Positions 35,834 to 48,071 of a stretch of 64,000 nt of DNA are shown in pieces. The translations under genes were made by a program, and so were the position numbers. The notes beneath the pieces were generated by a model. It saw nothing but the letters and a program-made list of their open reading frames with translations, did not search any database and was not told where the DNA came from. Position 1 is the first letter of the stretch, and every line of letters starts with the position of its first letter. Location of the stretch: positions 248,001 to 312,000 of the forward strand of contig NW_001799133.1 of NCBI RefSeq assembly GCF_000165425.1. The letters are read 5' to 3'. This DNA comes from Paramecium tetraurelia. Taxonomy: Eukaryota > Ciliophora > Oligohymenophorea > Peniculida > Parameciidae.

Positions 35834-36982
35834 ATGAAATCAATCATCATTTTGGTTTTGGTTGCCACAGCCTTTGCTACAAACTTAGCAGCATTCGAGA
35901 AACTCGAAAAGAGCAAACTCGGAAAGACATTGTTGAACACAATTGCCATCCAAATGCAAACAGGTGAACCACTTGAAAGAATCTTCTAAACCCTTTATGA
36001 CTTGGAAGACAGATATTAAAACGATTAAAGAGAAGATGATGCTGAAAACAAGGCATTCTAAGGTGTTTGTGATGCTGACCTCGCTGGACTCAACTAAGAA
36101 CTCGCCAACCTTGAATAAAGAGACACAGAATTATAAGCCACACTTGACTAACTCCAACCAGTCCATGACTAAAAGGTCGGATAAAGAGTTGCCAAATTAG
36201 CTGAAAAGGCCCTCCTCTAAAAGGTTATCGATGAAACCACAGCCAAGAGATAAGAAGAAAACGATGACTTCGAAGCTTAAAGAGAAGAATTCACCTTCGT
36301 TTCAGGCGTCCTCGCTGAAGCAAGAAGACTCTTCACAGACAACTTATAAGCCCCAGCTTTCTTATAAAAGGGAGCTAGCGAAGCCGTCCACTATACACCA
36401 TAAGTCTTTGCTTAAGTTGCTTCACACTTGAACGCCGCTGCTCACAAGGCCGGATAAATGAAACACGTCAGAACCTTCGGAAAAGCCATCAAACTTATGG
36501 CTTAATTGGCTGTCAAATCCTAATAATATGCCAACTAAGAATTAACCGGAAGAATCATCCAATTGATCGACGACTTATAAAACTAATTATAATAAGCTTT
36601 CGATTTGGCCAGAAAGACTGAAGATTCAAGAAGATAAGCCTTTGAAGCTTACAACACCCTCTTAAACAGAGACATGAACAAGCTCAACTCAGCTATTGCC
36701 AACTTAGAAGCTGAAATCTAATCATTGGCTGACTAACTCGCTGCCACCCACAGCTCATAAGATGACAACACCGCCAGACATGAAGCCAAGACCTAATAAA
36801 GAGATGACAGAAGAGCTGAATGCTAATAAGCTGCTTATGAATACTAATAAAGAAGATCCGCCAGAGATGGAGACAGATAAACTGTTTCTGACTTGATTGG
36901 TCATTTGAACACCAACATGAGAGACTTGAAAGAATACATCGCCATGAGAGTTGCTGCTGGTGATTCAGATTTAAGTTAATGA
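35834..36982 (+). CDS. Trichocyst matrix protein
   Basis: Intronless, 382 residues, usual for the family. Signal peptide MKSIIILVLVATAFATNLA, a propeptide-like segment, then two long helical blocks separated near residue 180 (FTDNLQAPAFLQKGASEAV), the place where precursors of this family are cut into the mature polypeptides stored in trichocyst crystals. Coils are rich in Ala, Gln, Glu and Asp with regular heptads. Codon use differs from its neighbours: many codons end in C, Ala is often GCC, Leu CTC, and GC content is visibly higher, as expected for a highly expressed gene. The gene at 14978 is a diverged, intron-containing paralogue. Confidence 0.93.
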
Positions 36983-37094
36983 GAATATATAACAGTATAT
37001 CAATTTTACATAACAGCTTCCCATTCTTATCTTTCCAAAATTAAATTACTAATAATATTTCGTAGATAATAATATGTGATAATATGCATAATAT

Positions 37095-37779
37095 TCAGCA
37101 ACAAAAGGGCTTATTTTAATGTTGTTTGCTATTAGGATTCTGCGGTCCAATCTTCAAAGTGGAGTTTACATTTTCAGTGTTTGATTTACGATTCTCTTCT
37201 ATCAACTGTTCTTTAAAAACCCGTTCCCCTATTTAAATGAATGTTTCCTAATATATTCTATTCAATACTTGCACTCCCAAGTTTTCTTTGCAACTTGTTT
37301 TAAAAAAGTTAGCGTTGTATTATCTGGCCAATTCTTCAGCCATGTTATCTGATACATTCTGCTCTAAATCGCATTTATTTCCTATTATCACTCTAACTTC
37401 ACAATTACATCATTATTACTTTAATCTATAGGTCCTTAATCCTGCAATTATTGAAACCATTCTTTTACTCCTTCAAAACTTTATAAATCATTAACATCAT
37501 AAACTAAAAGAGCTACTTTTGCATCTCAAAATACACTAATTAAATACCCCTATAATATAAAGGTAATATTGCCTTATATTTCTCTTAACCTGCAGTATCC
37601 CATATTTAAAATTTCAATGCTTTTCCATCTATTAATATTGTTTTGCTCTAAAATGCTGCTCCCAAAGTAGGTTGGCCCTTTTCTTGAAAATCATTCTCAA
37701 CAAATCTATACAAAAGGCTACTTTTTCCAACTCCTGAAACTCCTAATAAGACTACTTTTATTTCCTTTGTTTAACTCAT
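37095..37779 (-). CDS. Rab-family small GTPase
   Basis: A membrane-traffic switch of about 205 residues. G motifs are all present: GVSGVGKS (P-loop), T in QPTLGAAF (switch I), WDTAGQEKY (switch II), GNKCDL, and TSCKENLGV. The C-terminus ends KPFCC, so double geranylgeranylation is expected. Two introns of 23 nt (GTATTTAATTAG... after switch II, and GTAATAATGATG... before GNKCDL) restore the frame. Switch I lacks the usual TIGVDF wording (TLGAAFQSKTI), which is nearest to Rab5/21/22-like forms but does not allow a subfamily call. Confidence 0.9.
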
Positions 37780-37903
37780 TTATATTTATAATATTAATTA
37801 TTTAGAAATTCATGAAAAACTATATGTATTACATAAACCTCTTTTCCATCCTCTATTTTATATAGAAAATATATTAATCAATTAATAACAAAATTTATAA
37901 TTT

Positions 37904-38414
37904 ATGGACATATTAGAGCCCTTCTATAAAGACAGCACAAAAATATTAGAGCCTGAAAATGAAGAATTAGACAAAGGGTATCTCTTTTTAGGCAACATCA
38001 AATCGGCCTAACCCTACAATCTAGGACCTAAAAAAATTAATGCTGTTCTGACTGTAACTAAAGAATCGAAAGTTGTTTATGAAAATCCAAACATTAAACA
38101 TTTGAAATTGGATGTGGAAGATATTGAAAATCAAGATTTAGGTAAAAAATGAATTCGAAAAAATAGCATAATTTTTTGATTAGTGTCTTACATTTATAGA
38201 TGAAAATTTATAAAATGGCAATGTTTTAGTTCACTGCATGGCTGGAGTCTCTAGATCTGCCTCTATTGTAATAGCCTATATTATGAAAACTAAAAAATTA
38301 TCTTTTAGAGATGCCTTCTAATTTGTCAAAACAAAAAGAACCATTGTTTGGCCTAATGATGGCTTTATTGAACAATTAAAAAAGTTTGAAATACATTTAA
38401 ATGATAATAAATGA
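37904..38414 (+). CDS. Dual-specificity protein phosphatase
   Basis: A cysteine phosphatase of about 160 residues, typical of small atypical DUSPs. The catalytic loop reads [11 protein letters not shown] (HCxxGxxR), preceded by a start [10 protein letters not shown] typical of DUSPs and followed by the family helix [11 protein letters not shown] 25-nt intron (GTAAAAAATGAATTC...AAATAG) lies before the catalytic exon. Substrates are unknown. It ends nine bases from the convergent kinase-like gene. Confidence 0.9.
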
Positions 38415-38423
38415 ACCATTTCA

Positions 38424-39537
38424 TCAAAAAATTAAATTTGGCATTTCTAATAAGCATGATTGCTTTTATCTTTTATGTGTAACGCCATTATTATTTTCTA
38501 AATTGTTTGAATTAGATAATAATTTCTTTGAAGCCTCAAATATGTCTGACAGTGTTGGAAATTTTAACAAATTGGGCTATTTCACCTTTGCCTCTTTTTA
38601 ATCTACTGCCTATTTTGAGGAGAAATTTGAATTATAACTGCACTATTTCACATAAGTTGAAGTTTAAGGTTATCGTTTCTTGATTTCAGGATTTTAAATG
38701 AATTCAATCATTTCTTTCAAAGATATTCTCTCTTCCTTTTAGACTTTAAGTAACTATTTAATTAAATATCTCAGTTAATCGTTATCAATATCTTAATCCA
38801 CAGCCATATCTATAAATTCTTATTCCATTTTCAAATGTAGATTATCTAAAAAAAATCTTATTGAAAATACCTTATTAGAACATAAATTTTTCTGAGTAAA
38901 GACTGTATAAACTCATGCCTAATGACCAGATATCACAGGTATGATCTATATTTTTAGAATATCCTTAAATTTCTATTTCTGGTGGAGCGAATTGTGGTGT
39001 GGCCTCAATGAATAATTCTTTATCGCCTGCATTGTCAAGAGGTTGGATTGAAGAGAAATCACAAAGAGCAAACTTTAGCTTATTCTACAATATCTTTTTG
39101 AAAACAATATTATCTGGCTTTACATCAAAATGAATGTAATTCGATTAATGAATTTCGATTAAAGCCTCAGCTATAGTTTAAGCAATTATAAATATATTTT
39201 CCTTAATTAATTCAATGGAAAGCTAGGTGAGATTGCCATTAAAAAGTTCGTATTCTGTAAATAAAAAGCCTCCAGGTATATTCTCAATTGGGTATGTTGT
39301 ATTTTTCCATTTAAAATCTTTAAGTTAATTCAATAGATCATAATTTTGCTTATAATATCGATGTTAGATTCGAACCGCTACATCTTCTTATTGCTTTATT
39401 TAATCAATAAACTTTTATGATTAATAGACTTTAGCACTAGCTCCAGATCCAATTATTTAATCGATGTGGTATTCAATATTTTTATATTTTACAACCTTGT
39501 CTTCTTGTGATACTTTCACCTTCCAATTATTATTCAT
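38424..39537 (-). CDS. Protein kinase-like protein with altered catalytic motifs
   Basis: A kinase fold of about 360 residues. The glycine loop IGSGASAKVY, catalytic loop YIHFDVKPDN, and APPE segment are clear, but the lysine strand reads EDVAVRIQ (Arg in place of the ATP-anchoring Lys) and the metal motif reads CDFSS (Ser in place of Gly). The HRD Arg is Phe. This points to a pseudokinase or an enzyme with unusual ATP binding. A 25-nt intron (GTATTTTCAATAAG...TTTTAG) precedes the C-terminal lobe end, which keeps ERISLKEMIEFIQ. The last 100 residues are Lys/Asn/Ser-rich. All three changes are in good coding sequence, so they are not frame artefacts. Confidence 0.8.
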
Positions 39538-39692
39538 TTCTATTAACGATACTTTGTATTAAATTCTATAAATTAATATAATGATTTTTCCTTAATAACT
39601 ATTTTCATATATCATAATCACATTGTTTTTGTAAATATAAGCGAATAAGAAATAAATAAATATAAAAATATTTTATCTGAATGTTAATCATT
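39538..39692. other. Short intergenic spacer
   Basis: 155 bases between two minus-strand kinase genes; AT-rich, holding the promoter of the kinase-like gene. The minus-strand frame at 39605-39967 in the standard code is a shadow of the Q-rich tail. Confidence 0.4.
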
Positions 39693-40720
39693 TCATGCTC
39701 TTTATTAAATTTAAGTACTAAATTATCCAATTCTCTGCTGATTCTATTAGATTGGATTATTTCTAAATGATGATTAAATCTACTAACTTTATTATCCAGG
39801 TGTTTATTACATTTAACTAGATTACCTAATATTGCAAGCAAATCCACTTCCTGGTGTGGCATTAACAATTTATTTTTAGGGTTAATTATTTTGATTTTGA
39901 GAAATGCTCTAGCGATTTTAATGTTGCTGTGGATTATTCGAGTCCTTTTAAATAAAATAGTTACCATTTAAAGGCTACTTATTTTATGCATTATTTTATT
40001 ATTAATTCAAGTCATTTTAAACATTTGTAAAATTGACATTCTATGGTTTAGGAAAAAAATTCATAGCGCCTGATTATTGATTCCCTTTCTTTTAGTTATT
40101 ATCTTAAGAAGAATTTTAAATCTATTAGGCAGGATTTTTTACTGCTACTTTTTCAATAGTTTCTTCTTTTTAAATTATATTATTTTTGTTTTGCAATTAT
40201 TAATCATAAGGTGAACTAAATTAATTTTGGTTATTATTTTAATAGAAGTTGCCATTATTCTATATATTTTGGGAAAGTTATGAAGCTCTAGAATTTTAAG
40301 TTGTACCTTATTACTATTCAAAAATGGGTTTGCTTTATTATTATTAATCATAAGGTGAAACATTTTATTGCTTCTAGTTATTATTTTAAAGAAAGTTGTT
40401 ATTCTATTGATTTGGAAAAGCTGATAGAGCTGGCTAATTTAACAATTTTCCTGATTGTTATTCAATAGTATTGTTGTTTTATTACTTTTGATCGTATGTT
40501 TAAATACTTTATTATCTATAATTAGTATTTTAAAGTTAATTGCCAATATATGTACTTACGAAAGGTCTTTTTACTACTTAGTTTTGCTATGGGTCTTCTT
40601 TTTTTTAATTTGTATTTTGGTTTTATTATTATTCATCAATTTTTTAATTATTCGTTTAAAGGAAATAACCTTTTTATTGGTTTTGCAAAGCTTAAACAGG
40701 GATTTAATTTTAATATCGTA

Positions 40721-40757
<37 letters not shown>

Positions 40758-42104
40758 TTTTTATTGAAAAGAATTTTTGGATTATTGTTCCATGGATTAA
40801 AAACTACTCTACTTTTATCCATTATTTTAAAGAAAACTGTCAATCTTTTAATTGTTTGATAATTTTGATACTGCCAAATTTTAATTTAATGTCGTATTCT
40901 GGGTTTAATGGATTGCTTAAGAATATTTTGTATCCTAGCTTAAGGAAGCTATTTAAGTTGAACCTTGTGGTTTAAATTATTATGAAGGATTAATTGCAGG
41001 TCTAATCGAAGTAGGATTATCACTAGTTTTAATCACCTACGGGGAACGAAAATCAAGTTTTTTAGTGGGTTCTGATTGTTCACTATTCCTTCCACGTGAA
41101 TAATTTAGATCAGCTTTTTATTATTGTTATTCTACTACTGGAGGTTTAAACGCATAATTCTTTCCAAAAAAATTTGGATTTGGCAACTATATATTATTAA
41201 AAACTCTTCCATCAGGCTTGCCCTTTATTCCAAATTTATCATCACTATCTCTATCTCTAACTTATGATGTTCCTCTCAAATCAGAAACAACCTGATTAAT
41301 ATTATACCTTTTTCGAATATCAATTTGAAGCATATTTAAGAGAAGAGTTTTATATTTCCTTTCTATTTGCAAACAATTATTAATTTTTTGATCGATACTT
41401 GCCTAAATCGAGTTTTTTATTTTAATATAGACTTCTTATTCATTTCGGCCTAACTTAAATAATAAATTACCATTAAATAATGGTTGTCCTGTCAATAATT
41501 CATAAATCAAAGCTCCAAATGCCCATACATCAACTGTTTATGAGTATAGAGTATCCTATCCATTCACTTATTCTGGAGCAAGATAATAAGCAGTACCAAC
41601 TTTTTAAGTTTTAAGCACATCTATTTATTTTATTGTACCAAAATCGCAAATTTTATATAAATCTTATGTTTTTCCGTTGTCATTAATCTAAAAAATCAAT
41701 ATATTTTCAGGTTTCAGATCTCGATGTGCATAACCTAAATCATGAATTTCTTTTATCCCATTCCCTATTTCTTTCATAATAAACCTTACTTCATCTGGTT
41801 GAATTGTACCTCTGTAAATAATCCGATCGTATAAACTTTCTTTACAATATTCCATTACTATGTAATATTTTCGATCTATTCTTTCAAAATTAAGAATATT
41901 GATTAAGTTTTTATGTTTTTTTCTTCTCATCATATCCAATACCTTTAATTCATCATCATTTATGCTATCTTATATTTTAATTGCTATTATTTATTAGGTG
42001 CTTTTATTTATTCCTTTTAAAACTTTTCCATAAGAACCTTATCCAAGTAGTTCTTTGAGAATATATGTATTTTATTCTATATTAACTTCGTCCCCTTCTC
42101 TCAT
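39693..42104 (-). CDS. Serine/threonine kinase with long Q/N-rich tail
   Basis: About 800 residues in one open frame. Residues 1-270 form an intact kinase: LGQGSYGKVLKG, IIAIKIQ, HRDLKPEN, CDFGTIKQ and GTAYYLAPE with DVWAFGALIYELLTG. It ends with RKRYNINQVVSDL. The remaining 520 residues are mostly Gln and Asn with scattered Ser, Pro and Phe (for example QNNNQKQQNVSPYDQQQQ), the composition of prion-like domains. One run of eleven Gln is written only with TAA codons. Kinase domain type is nearest to the CDK/NEK/CAMK-like general group; I cannot place it more exactly. In the standard code this tail appears as many short false frames on both strands. Confidence 0.8.
40721..40756 (-). repeat. 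ATT/AAT trinucleotide repeat coding poly-Gln (TAA codons)
   Basis: Twelve perfect ATT units on the plus strand. On the minus strand in the kinase frame they read as Glu followed by eleven consecutive TAA codons, that is eleven Gln in the nuclear code. It is a microsatellite inside a coding region. Confidence 0.9.
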
Positions 42105-42175
42105 TTCTATTTCTATTAGAAATAAATATAAATAATTATGTTTTTTTTAAACTGAGAAATACATAAAATTGTGCT

Positions 42176-42565
42176 ATGTTTAAATTTAGATATCTTTAAA
42201 CTTTGAATAGATTATGTATTCGCATTAGAAAAATTAAATCGATATAGTTAAACACTAAACTAATAGATAGATTCATTAGCAGAGACAAAAGAAGTTAAAT
42301 TAAAAACAATGAAGAAATACATGAAAATATATCTTAATAAATTAGTTGTGATAATTAGAGAATTTATAATTCTTTATTAAATCAGATAGAATTAAAAAAA
42401 AGCCAAAATAAATAATGAAATATTGCCAATCATTCAGAAATTATTGAGGAATATATTTTTTAATAGATCGATGGTGAAATGGAGATCAATAATGTAAGAA
42501 AAAATCAAGCATCTACAGGAAATGTTCTACAATTAATAAGATATTCCAAAAAAGGGTTTACTTGA
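42176..42565 (+). CDS. Possible gene, poorly resolved
   Basis: From ATG 42176 a frame reads MFKFRYLQTLNRLCIRI and on to NSLLNQIELKKSQNKQ, then a TGA, then in the same frame NHSEIIEEYIFQQIDGEM and TGNVLQLIRYSKKGF before the next TGA. Both parts look like real helical protein, the second with a faint likeness to a SNARE helix. No intron removes the inner TGA. Either two small genes, a decayed one, or an error. Confidence 0.3.
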
Positions 42566-43060
42566 TTCTATTTTTTTGTTTTTATCAATAATTGATTAAC
42601 ATTAATTTTTTAATGAAATATTTTCAATAATTATATTATATGTTGATAAGAATATTATAAGAGAAATTATTATGGCCTTTAAATGTTAAAATATCATAAA
42701 AAAAAAAGAATCTGAAATATTTTATTGATAAACAAGTGATAGAACAACTGATTGTAAATGCAGAAGCAAATCCCTTTTAGAAATTAATTAATTTAAATCT
42801 GTAAATAGAATAATGTTTAAGAGTCAAATTTCATTTAATTAAAGTTGTTATCAAATTTAGAATAGACATAGAGTATTATTATAATATAAACCAAGATTGT
42901 GGAAGAGCAGATATATAAGTTGACTGAGAATTGAGTAGATAATGCGAACATACTGATGTTTACAGAGTTTAGAAAAACAATAAGAAAAGAATACATAATT
43001 TACAAATTAATTAGTGATTTTATTTAATATATTCTTTTTTGTTTTATTTAAATATTGGAT
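42566..43060. other. Intergenic stretch with faint coding traces
   Basis: About 495 bases. Frames such as DKQVIEQLIVNAEANPFQKL (about 42730-42790) look coding but cannot be joined to anything. It also holds the promoter of SF3B3. Confidence 0.3.
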
Positions 43061-46000
43061 ATGCAACTATACAGTCTAACTTTACAAAAAAGCACAGGAA
43101 TACAAAAGGCTATATACGGAAATTTCTCAGGACCAAAAGCCCAAGAGATTGTTGTATCCAAAGTAAAGCATATTGAACTTCTGAAGATTAATGAGAGCAA
43201 GTATAATGATGTTGTATGATGTTTAGTGGTAAATTGGAGAACAATAGCATCACAAGAAGTATTTGGAATAATACGTTCAATTCATTCATTCAGATTTCCT
43301 GGAGTACATATTTTAATAAAATTTTAGAATAATAGAGATAACTTGGTTATTGGTAGTGATTCAGGTCGTGTAGTAGTATTGGGTTTTGATGGATTGAAAA
43401 ACATGTTTGTAAAAGTGCACTAAGAAACTTATGGAAAAACAGGATGCAGAAGGATAGTTCCTGGTTAATATTTGGCATGTGATCCTAAAGGGAGAGCATT
43501 TATGATAAGTGCTGTAGAAAAACATAAATTTGTATATATATTAACTAGAGAAAATGAAAAAATAACAATATCCTCTCCTTTAGAGGCGCCAAAATCTCAT
43601 ACTATTGTGTTTGATATTGTAGGGTTAGATGCTGGTTATGATAATGCTTAATTTGCAGCAATAGAATCAGATTATGGGGATTGGCAAGACAAGGACAGTG
43701 CAGTTTGCACAGGTATATAAACAAAATTCTTAACAATATATGAAATGGATTTTGGATTGAATACTGTGAGAAGGTAAAGATCGGATCCTATTCACATTTC
43801 TTCTCATGCCTTATTAATGGTTCCTAATGCACCTGATGGCCCAGGAGGTGTTATAGTGTTATGCGAAGATTTCTTGCATTATCGAGGGCCAAAGAATTAG
43901 GAAATGAAAGTGCCATATCCAAAAAATTAAGGAATGCCTACTGATAGAGGGGCAATGATAAGTTCATTTGGATTTTATAAATAAAAAGTAATGATCATTA
44001 ATATATATCGTAGTCATCCTTTTTATATTTGTTATAATCAGAGTATGGTGATTTATTTGAATTATCATTACAATTCACTAAAGATGAGGTTCATTCAATA
44101 AGAATGATCTATTTCGACACTATTCCAGTGGCTAATAGTCTATGTTTGATGAGAAGCAAGCATTTGTTTGCAGCTTGTGAGAAGGGAAATCATTGTTTCT
44201 ATAAATATTAAAGAGAGGAAACAAACACAAATATAATCTGTACAGATTCCAGTATGGCTTTGGAAGAATAAATATTTTTTAAGCCTTAAAAGCTTAAGCA
44301 TTTGTCACTCTTATAGGAACTCAATAATTTTAGTTGTATTAGTGATTTGAAGGTGGCTGATTTAGCAAAGGAAGGTAATCCATAAATATATATTTGTTGT
44401 GCTGCTGGTAATAGATCAACTTTAAGAGTCCTAAGACACGGTTTAGAAATAACACAATTGGCTAATACTAATTTGTAAGCAAAACCATTAGGAATTTGGA
44501 CTTTAAAGGAAAGATATGAAGATCCAGTCCATAAATATATAGTGATATCGTATATTAATAAAACTCTAGTCTTGAAAATTGGAGAAAAAGTCGAGCAAGT
44601 TCATGATACTGGATTGGAGGGAACAAAGCAAACAATTCATGTAGGAACATTGATAGATGATTCCTAAATTCAAATATTAACAAATGGATATCGACATATT
44701 AGAAAGAATAAGCCTCCTACTGATTACATTATAGATGGTAAGGTAATCAAGGGAGTTTCAAATGAAAAATAAGTAGCATTCGCCTTAGCTGGAGGAGATG
44801 TGTATTATTTTGAATTGGATACTACAAGTTTTTAAGGAAATTTGATAGAAATTACAAAGGATTAAATGGATAATGAAATTAAAGCCTTGGAATTGGGCCC
44901 TATCGAAGAGGGAAGATAGAGGTGCAAATTTTTGTGTGTGGCTTTGAGTGATTAGACTATTAGATTATTGAGTTTGGAACCTGAATCTTGTTTTGAAAGA
45001 GGAGCCATGCAAGCTTTGCCCAGTGAGGCTGAGAGCTTGTGTATGATGGAGATGGCATCTGAATAGGAAGGTTAATAAAGTTTTACTAAATAGTTATTTT
45101 TATTTATAGGGTTAAATAATGGTCTTCTAATGAGAACTTCAGTTGATTAATTGTCAGGAGGTTTGTCTGATACAAGAACAAGATATTTAGGAACAAAGCC
45201 TGTGAAATGTCTCAGAATTAATGCTAATTAACAATAGGCGATGTTGGCTTTGTCCTCTAGATCATGGTTATGTTATAATAATAGTGGTCGAATATTCATG
45301 CAACCATTATCTTATGATTATTTGGATTATGCTTCAGCATTCCTTGCTAAAGAATTTTAAGGTATTGTTGGTACTAATTAAAGTACTTTAAGAATCATCA
45401 TGCCAGAGAGATTTGGTGAAATATTTAATTAGTAGTCATTAGATTTGACATATTCACCCAGAAAAATGATTTTTCACGAACCTAGCAAGGCAATATTCAT
45501 TATTGAATCTGACAACCGATCTTATAACAATGTTGAATAGAAGGTATAAGAAGTCTACTAGACTTAAGAAATACCAGAACAATGGAATTAAGTTTAAGCT
45601 GAACAATATAAATGGGCATCATTGATTCGAATAGTCGATGCCACTAAATTGGAAACTATTAATGTACATCAATTCTATGAGAATTAACACGCATGTTCTA
45701 TTTGTTACATTTAATTTGCTGGCTACCCAGAGTAATACGTCTGTGTAGGAACAGTGAAAGATCTAGTGAATGAGCCGACTAGAAAATTCAGTCAAGGATT
45801 CATACATACATTTATCTATGATAATAAGACTTTAAAGTTAAAGCACTCAACACAAATTGATGAAATCCCATATGCTTTGGCTGCTTGGAGAGGCAGATTA
45901 CTAGTTGGAGCTGGTTGCAATCTTAGAGTTTATGAGATGGGAAATCAAAGAATTTTGAAGAAGGCAGAAATCAAAAATCTGAATTCATTTATTACTTCAA

Positions 46001-46704
46001 TTATGGTCAAAGAAGATAGAATTTACGTGGCTGAAGTCTCTGATTCTATTCATCTTCTTAGATATAATATTAGAGATCAGACATTTATGGAATTGGCAGA
46101 TGATATACTACCTAGATATGTAACTGCAAGTACTGTTCTTGATTATCATACTGTTATTGCTGGAGATAAATTTGAAAATATTTTTGTTAGCAGAGTTCCG
46201 TTAGATATCGATGAAGAATAAGAGGAGCATCCTTATGAATATAAAATGAAAATGGATCAGGGGTGCATGAATGGAGCTCCATTTAAAATGGATTAGATTT
46301 GCAATTTTTATGTAGGTGAAGTCATCACTAGTCTCCAAAAAATAGCACTAGTTTCCACCAGTTCTGAAGTAGTTGTCTATGGAACATCCATGGGATCAAT
46401 TGCAGCACTTTATCCATTCGATAACAAAGAGGATATCGATTTCTTCCTCCATCTTGAAATGTATCTTAGAGTTGAGCATCAACCTCTATCCGGAAGGGAT
46501 CATATGTAATTTAGATCTGCATATGGACCTTGCAAAGTAAATATTTCATATTTATGAATTCTTTAGTCTATAATCGATGGAGATTTGTGTGAATAGTTTG
46601 GAAATATGTAATATAACAAATAGAGAACTGTCGCAGAAGAATTTGATAGGACTCCAGCGGACATAATAAAGAAACTTGAAGACATAAGAAATAAAATTTT
46701 ATGA
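43061..46704 (+). CDS. SF3B3: Splicing factor 3B subunit 3 (SF3B3/SAP130/Rse1)
   Basis: A large beta-propeller protein of the U2 snRNP SF3b complex, about 1180 residues, the family's usual size. It is collinear with SF3B3 along its whole length: LYSLTLQKSTGIQKAIYGNF at the start, SDSGRVVVLGFDGLKNMF, HQETYGKTGCRRIVPGQYLA, CCAAGNRSTLRVLRHGLEI, LSDTRTRYLGTKPVK, RGRLLVGAGCNLRVYEMG, and at the end FDRTPADIIKKLEDIR. Introns include 30 nt near 46536 and others near 44000 and 45080. Near 43200-43247 one 26-nt intron leaves the frame one base off before SQEVFGIIRS, and no clean alternative was found; an indel is likely. Expected to work with SF3B6, also in this window. Confidence 0.95.
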
Positions 46705-46862
46705 ATGTTTTTAATTATGCAATAATAAAATACAACATCAATCATTACTTATTTATTATTTTAAGCATATCAATAAACAATTTTGTTATAGTAGCAAGAT
46801 TTTCGAATAAATTTCAATTGAAACATAATAATTTTTTATTTTAAAACAATAATTTGATTTTG

Positions 46863-48028
46863 ATGACAGAGATATCCCTGGATAAGAAAAAGAAATTATA
46901 TGTTTTAAAGAAATTTGATAGCGTTTCTCCACTTAAAGAAAGAGAATAAACTTAAAATATTTTCAATGGTAATTTTTATATTAATATTAAGGAGAGCAAC
47001 TTAGATTTCTTCATGGTATTTTAATATATTCATTAAATTCTCAGTAGGTTAGTAATAAAATTTACAATAAAGATAAATTGTTGGCAAGCTCGAATAATTT
47101 TTGAAATAAAGAGAATAATTTGAAACAGTACAAAAACAACAAAATTCATAATACAATTCGTCCAATTCTACGAAAATGTTCGCTAAGAGAATTACTCTTA
47201 GGAATTCTTCTCAGAAATCTCTATTTATCAGTTCCGAATAAAATCAGGAATAAAAATTAAAAAAATAAAAGGATTATTAAATAGTGTCTCAGCAGTTTTT
47301 ATTAGATTTTGTTAAAAAGACAGAAGTATAACAAATAACCATAATAGGATAGAATAAAAATGAATAATGAAATCGAGGAAGATTTAAAAAGGCTAAATGA
47401 TAAAAATAATCAACTTAGACAAACAAGAGCCCTAACAAAATTCTAATAATAACAATAAATTTGGGAACAACAAGTTGAAGAAGCAACGAGAAAATCAAAA
47501 AAATATGAGTATGATTCTGTCATCAGAAAATCAACTTGTAATAAATCTGAGTTTATTTTAGTATTTCGTGAAAAAGTTGAATAAATCGAACATTTTTAAG
47601 CCTTAAAGCAATAAGAAGGTACTGCAAGGGCTTCTGAATGGTATATGACATTAAGGGATAATTTAGGATAATCAAGATAATTATCTTAGGAGGAGAGAGA
47701 AAAAAAAAGAAGTGCATATCAGGATCCATTCAATTAGAATACTTATTATGTTGATTCCTCGAACAAACCAATTGAAATAATAAGAAATTAACAATAGTCA
47801 ACTTCTGTTTCCAAAAGTGGATTTAGAAGAAACAGCAGTTTAAGCTAAATAAATATCTTTAAATTGCCTCTCTATAAAACAGTCTAAACAATAGGGGAAG
47901 ACCTTTGTAATCTATAAATTGAAGGATAAAATGTTTTATAAAAGGAAACTGAATTAATAAAACATTATAACTCGAATGAGAAGTTCAGACTTTATAAATT
48001 AGAGAAGGAAACTGAAACAGAGGTCTGA
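46863..48028 (+). CDS. Uncharacterised coiled-coil protein
   Basis: About 360 residues after removing introns of 23, 29 and 22 nt (GTAATTTTTATATT..., GTATTTTAATATATTC..., GTATAACAAATAACC...). It begins MTEISLDKKKKLYVLKKFD; the middle has a coiled coil (EIEEDLKRLNDKNNQLRQTR) and is Gln/Lys-rich; a later part reads WYMTLRDNLGQSRQ. No domain recognised. It ends 43 bases before LSM4. Confidence 0.6.
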
Positions 48029-48071
48029 CTTAATATAGTATTATTAATATAATTATACACACTTTTATTTA

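Noticed and set aside
40455-40975. Hydrophobic plus-strand frames resembling membrane proteins
   Set aside because: They are the reverse complement of the Q/N-rich kinase tail, which is one unbroken frame with an intact kinase domain.
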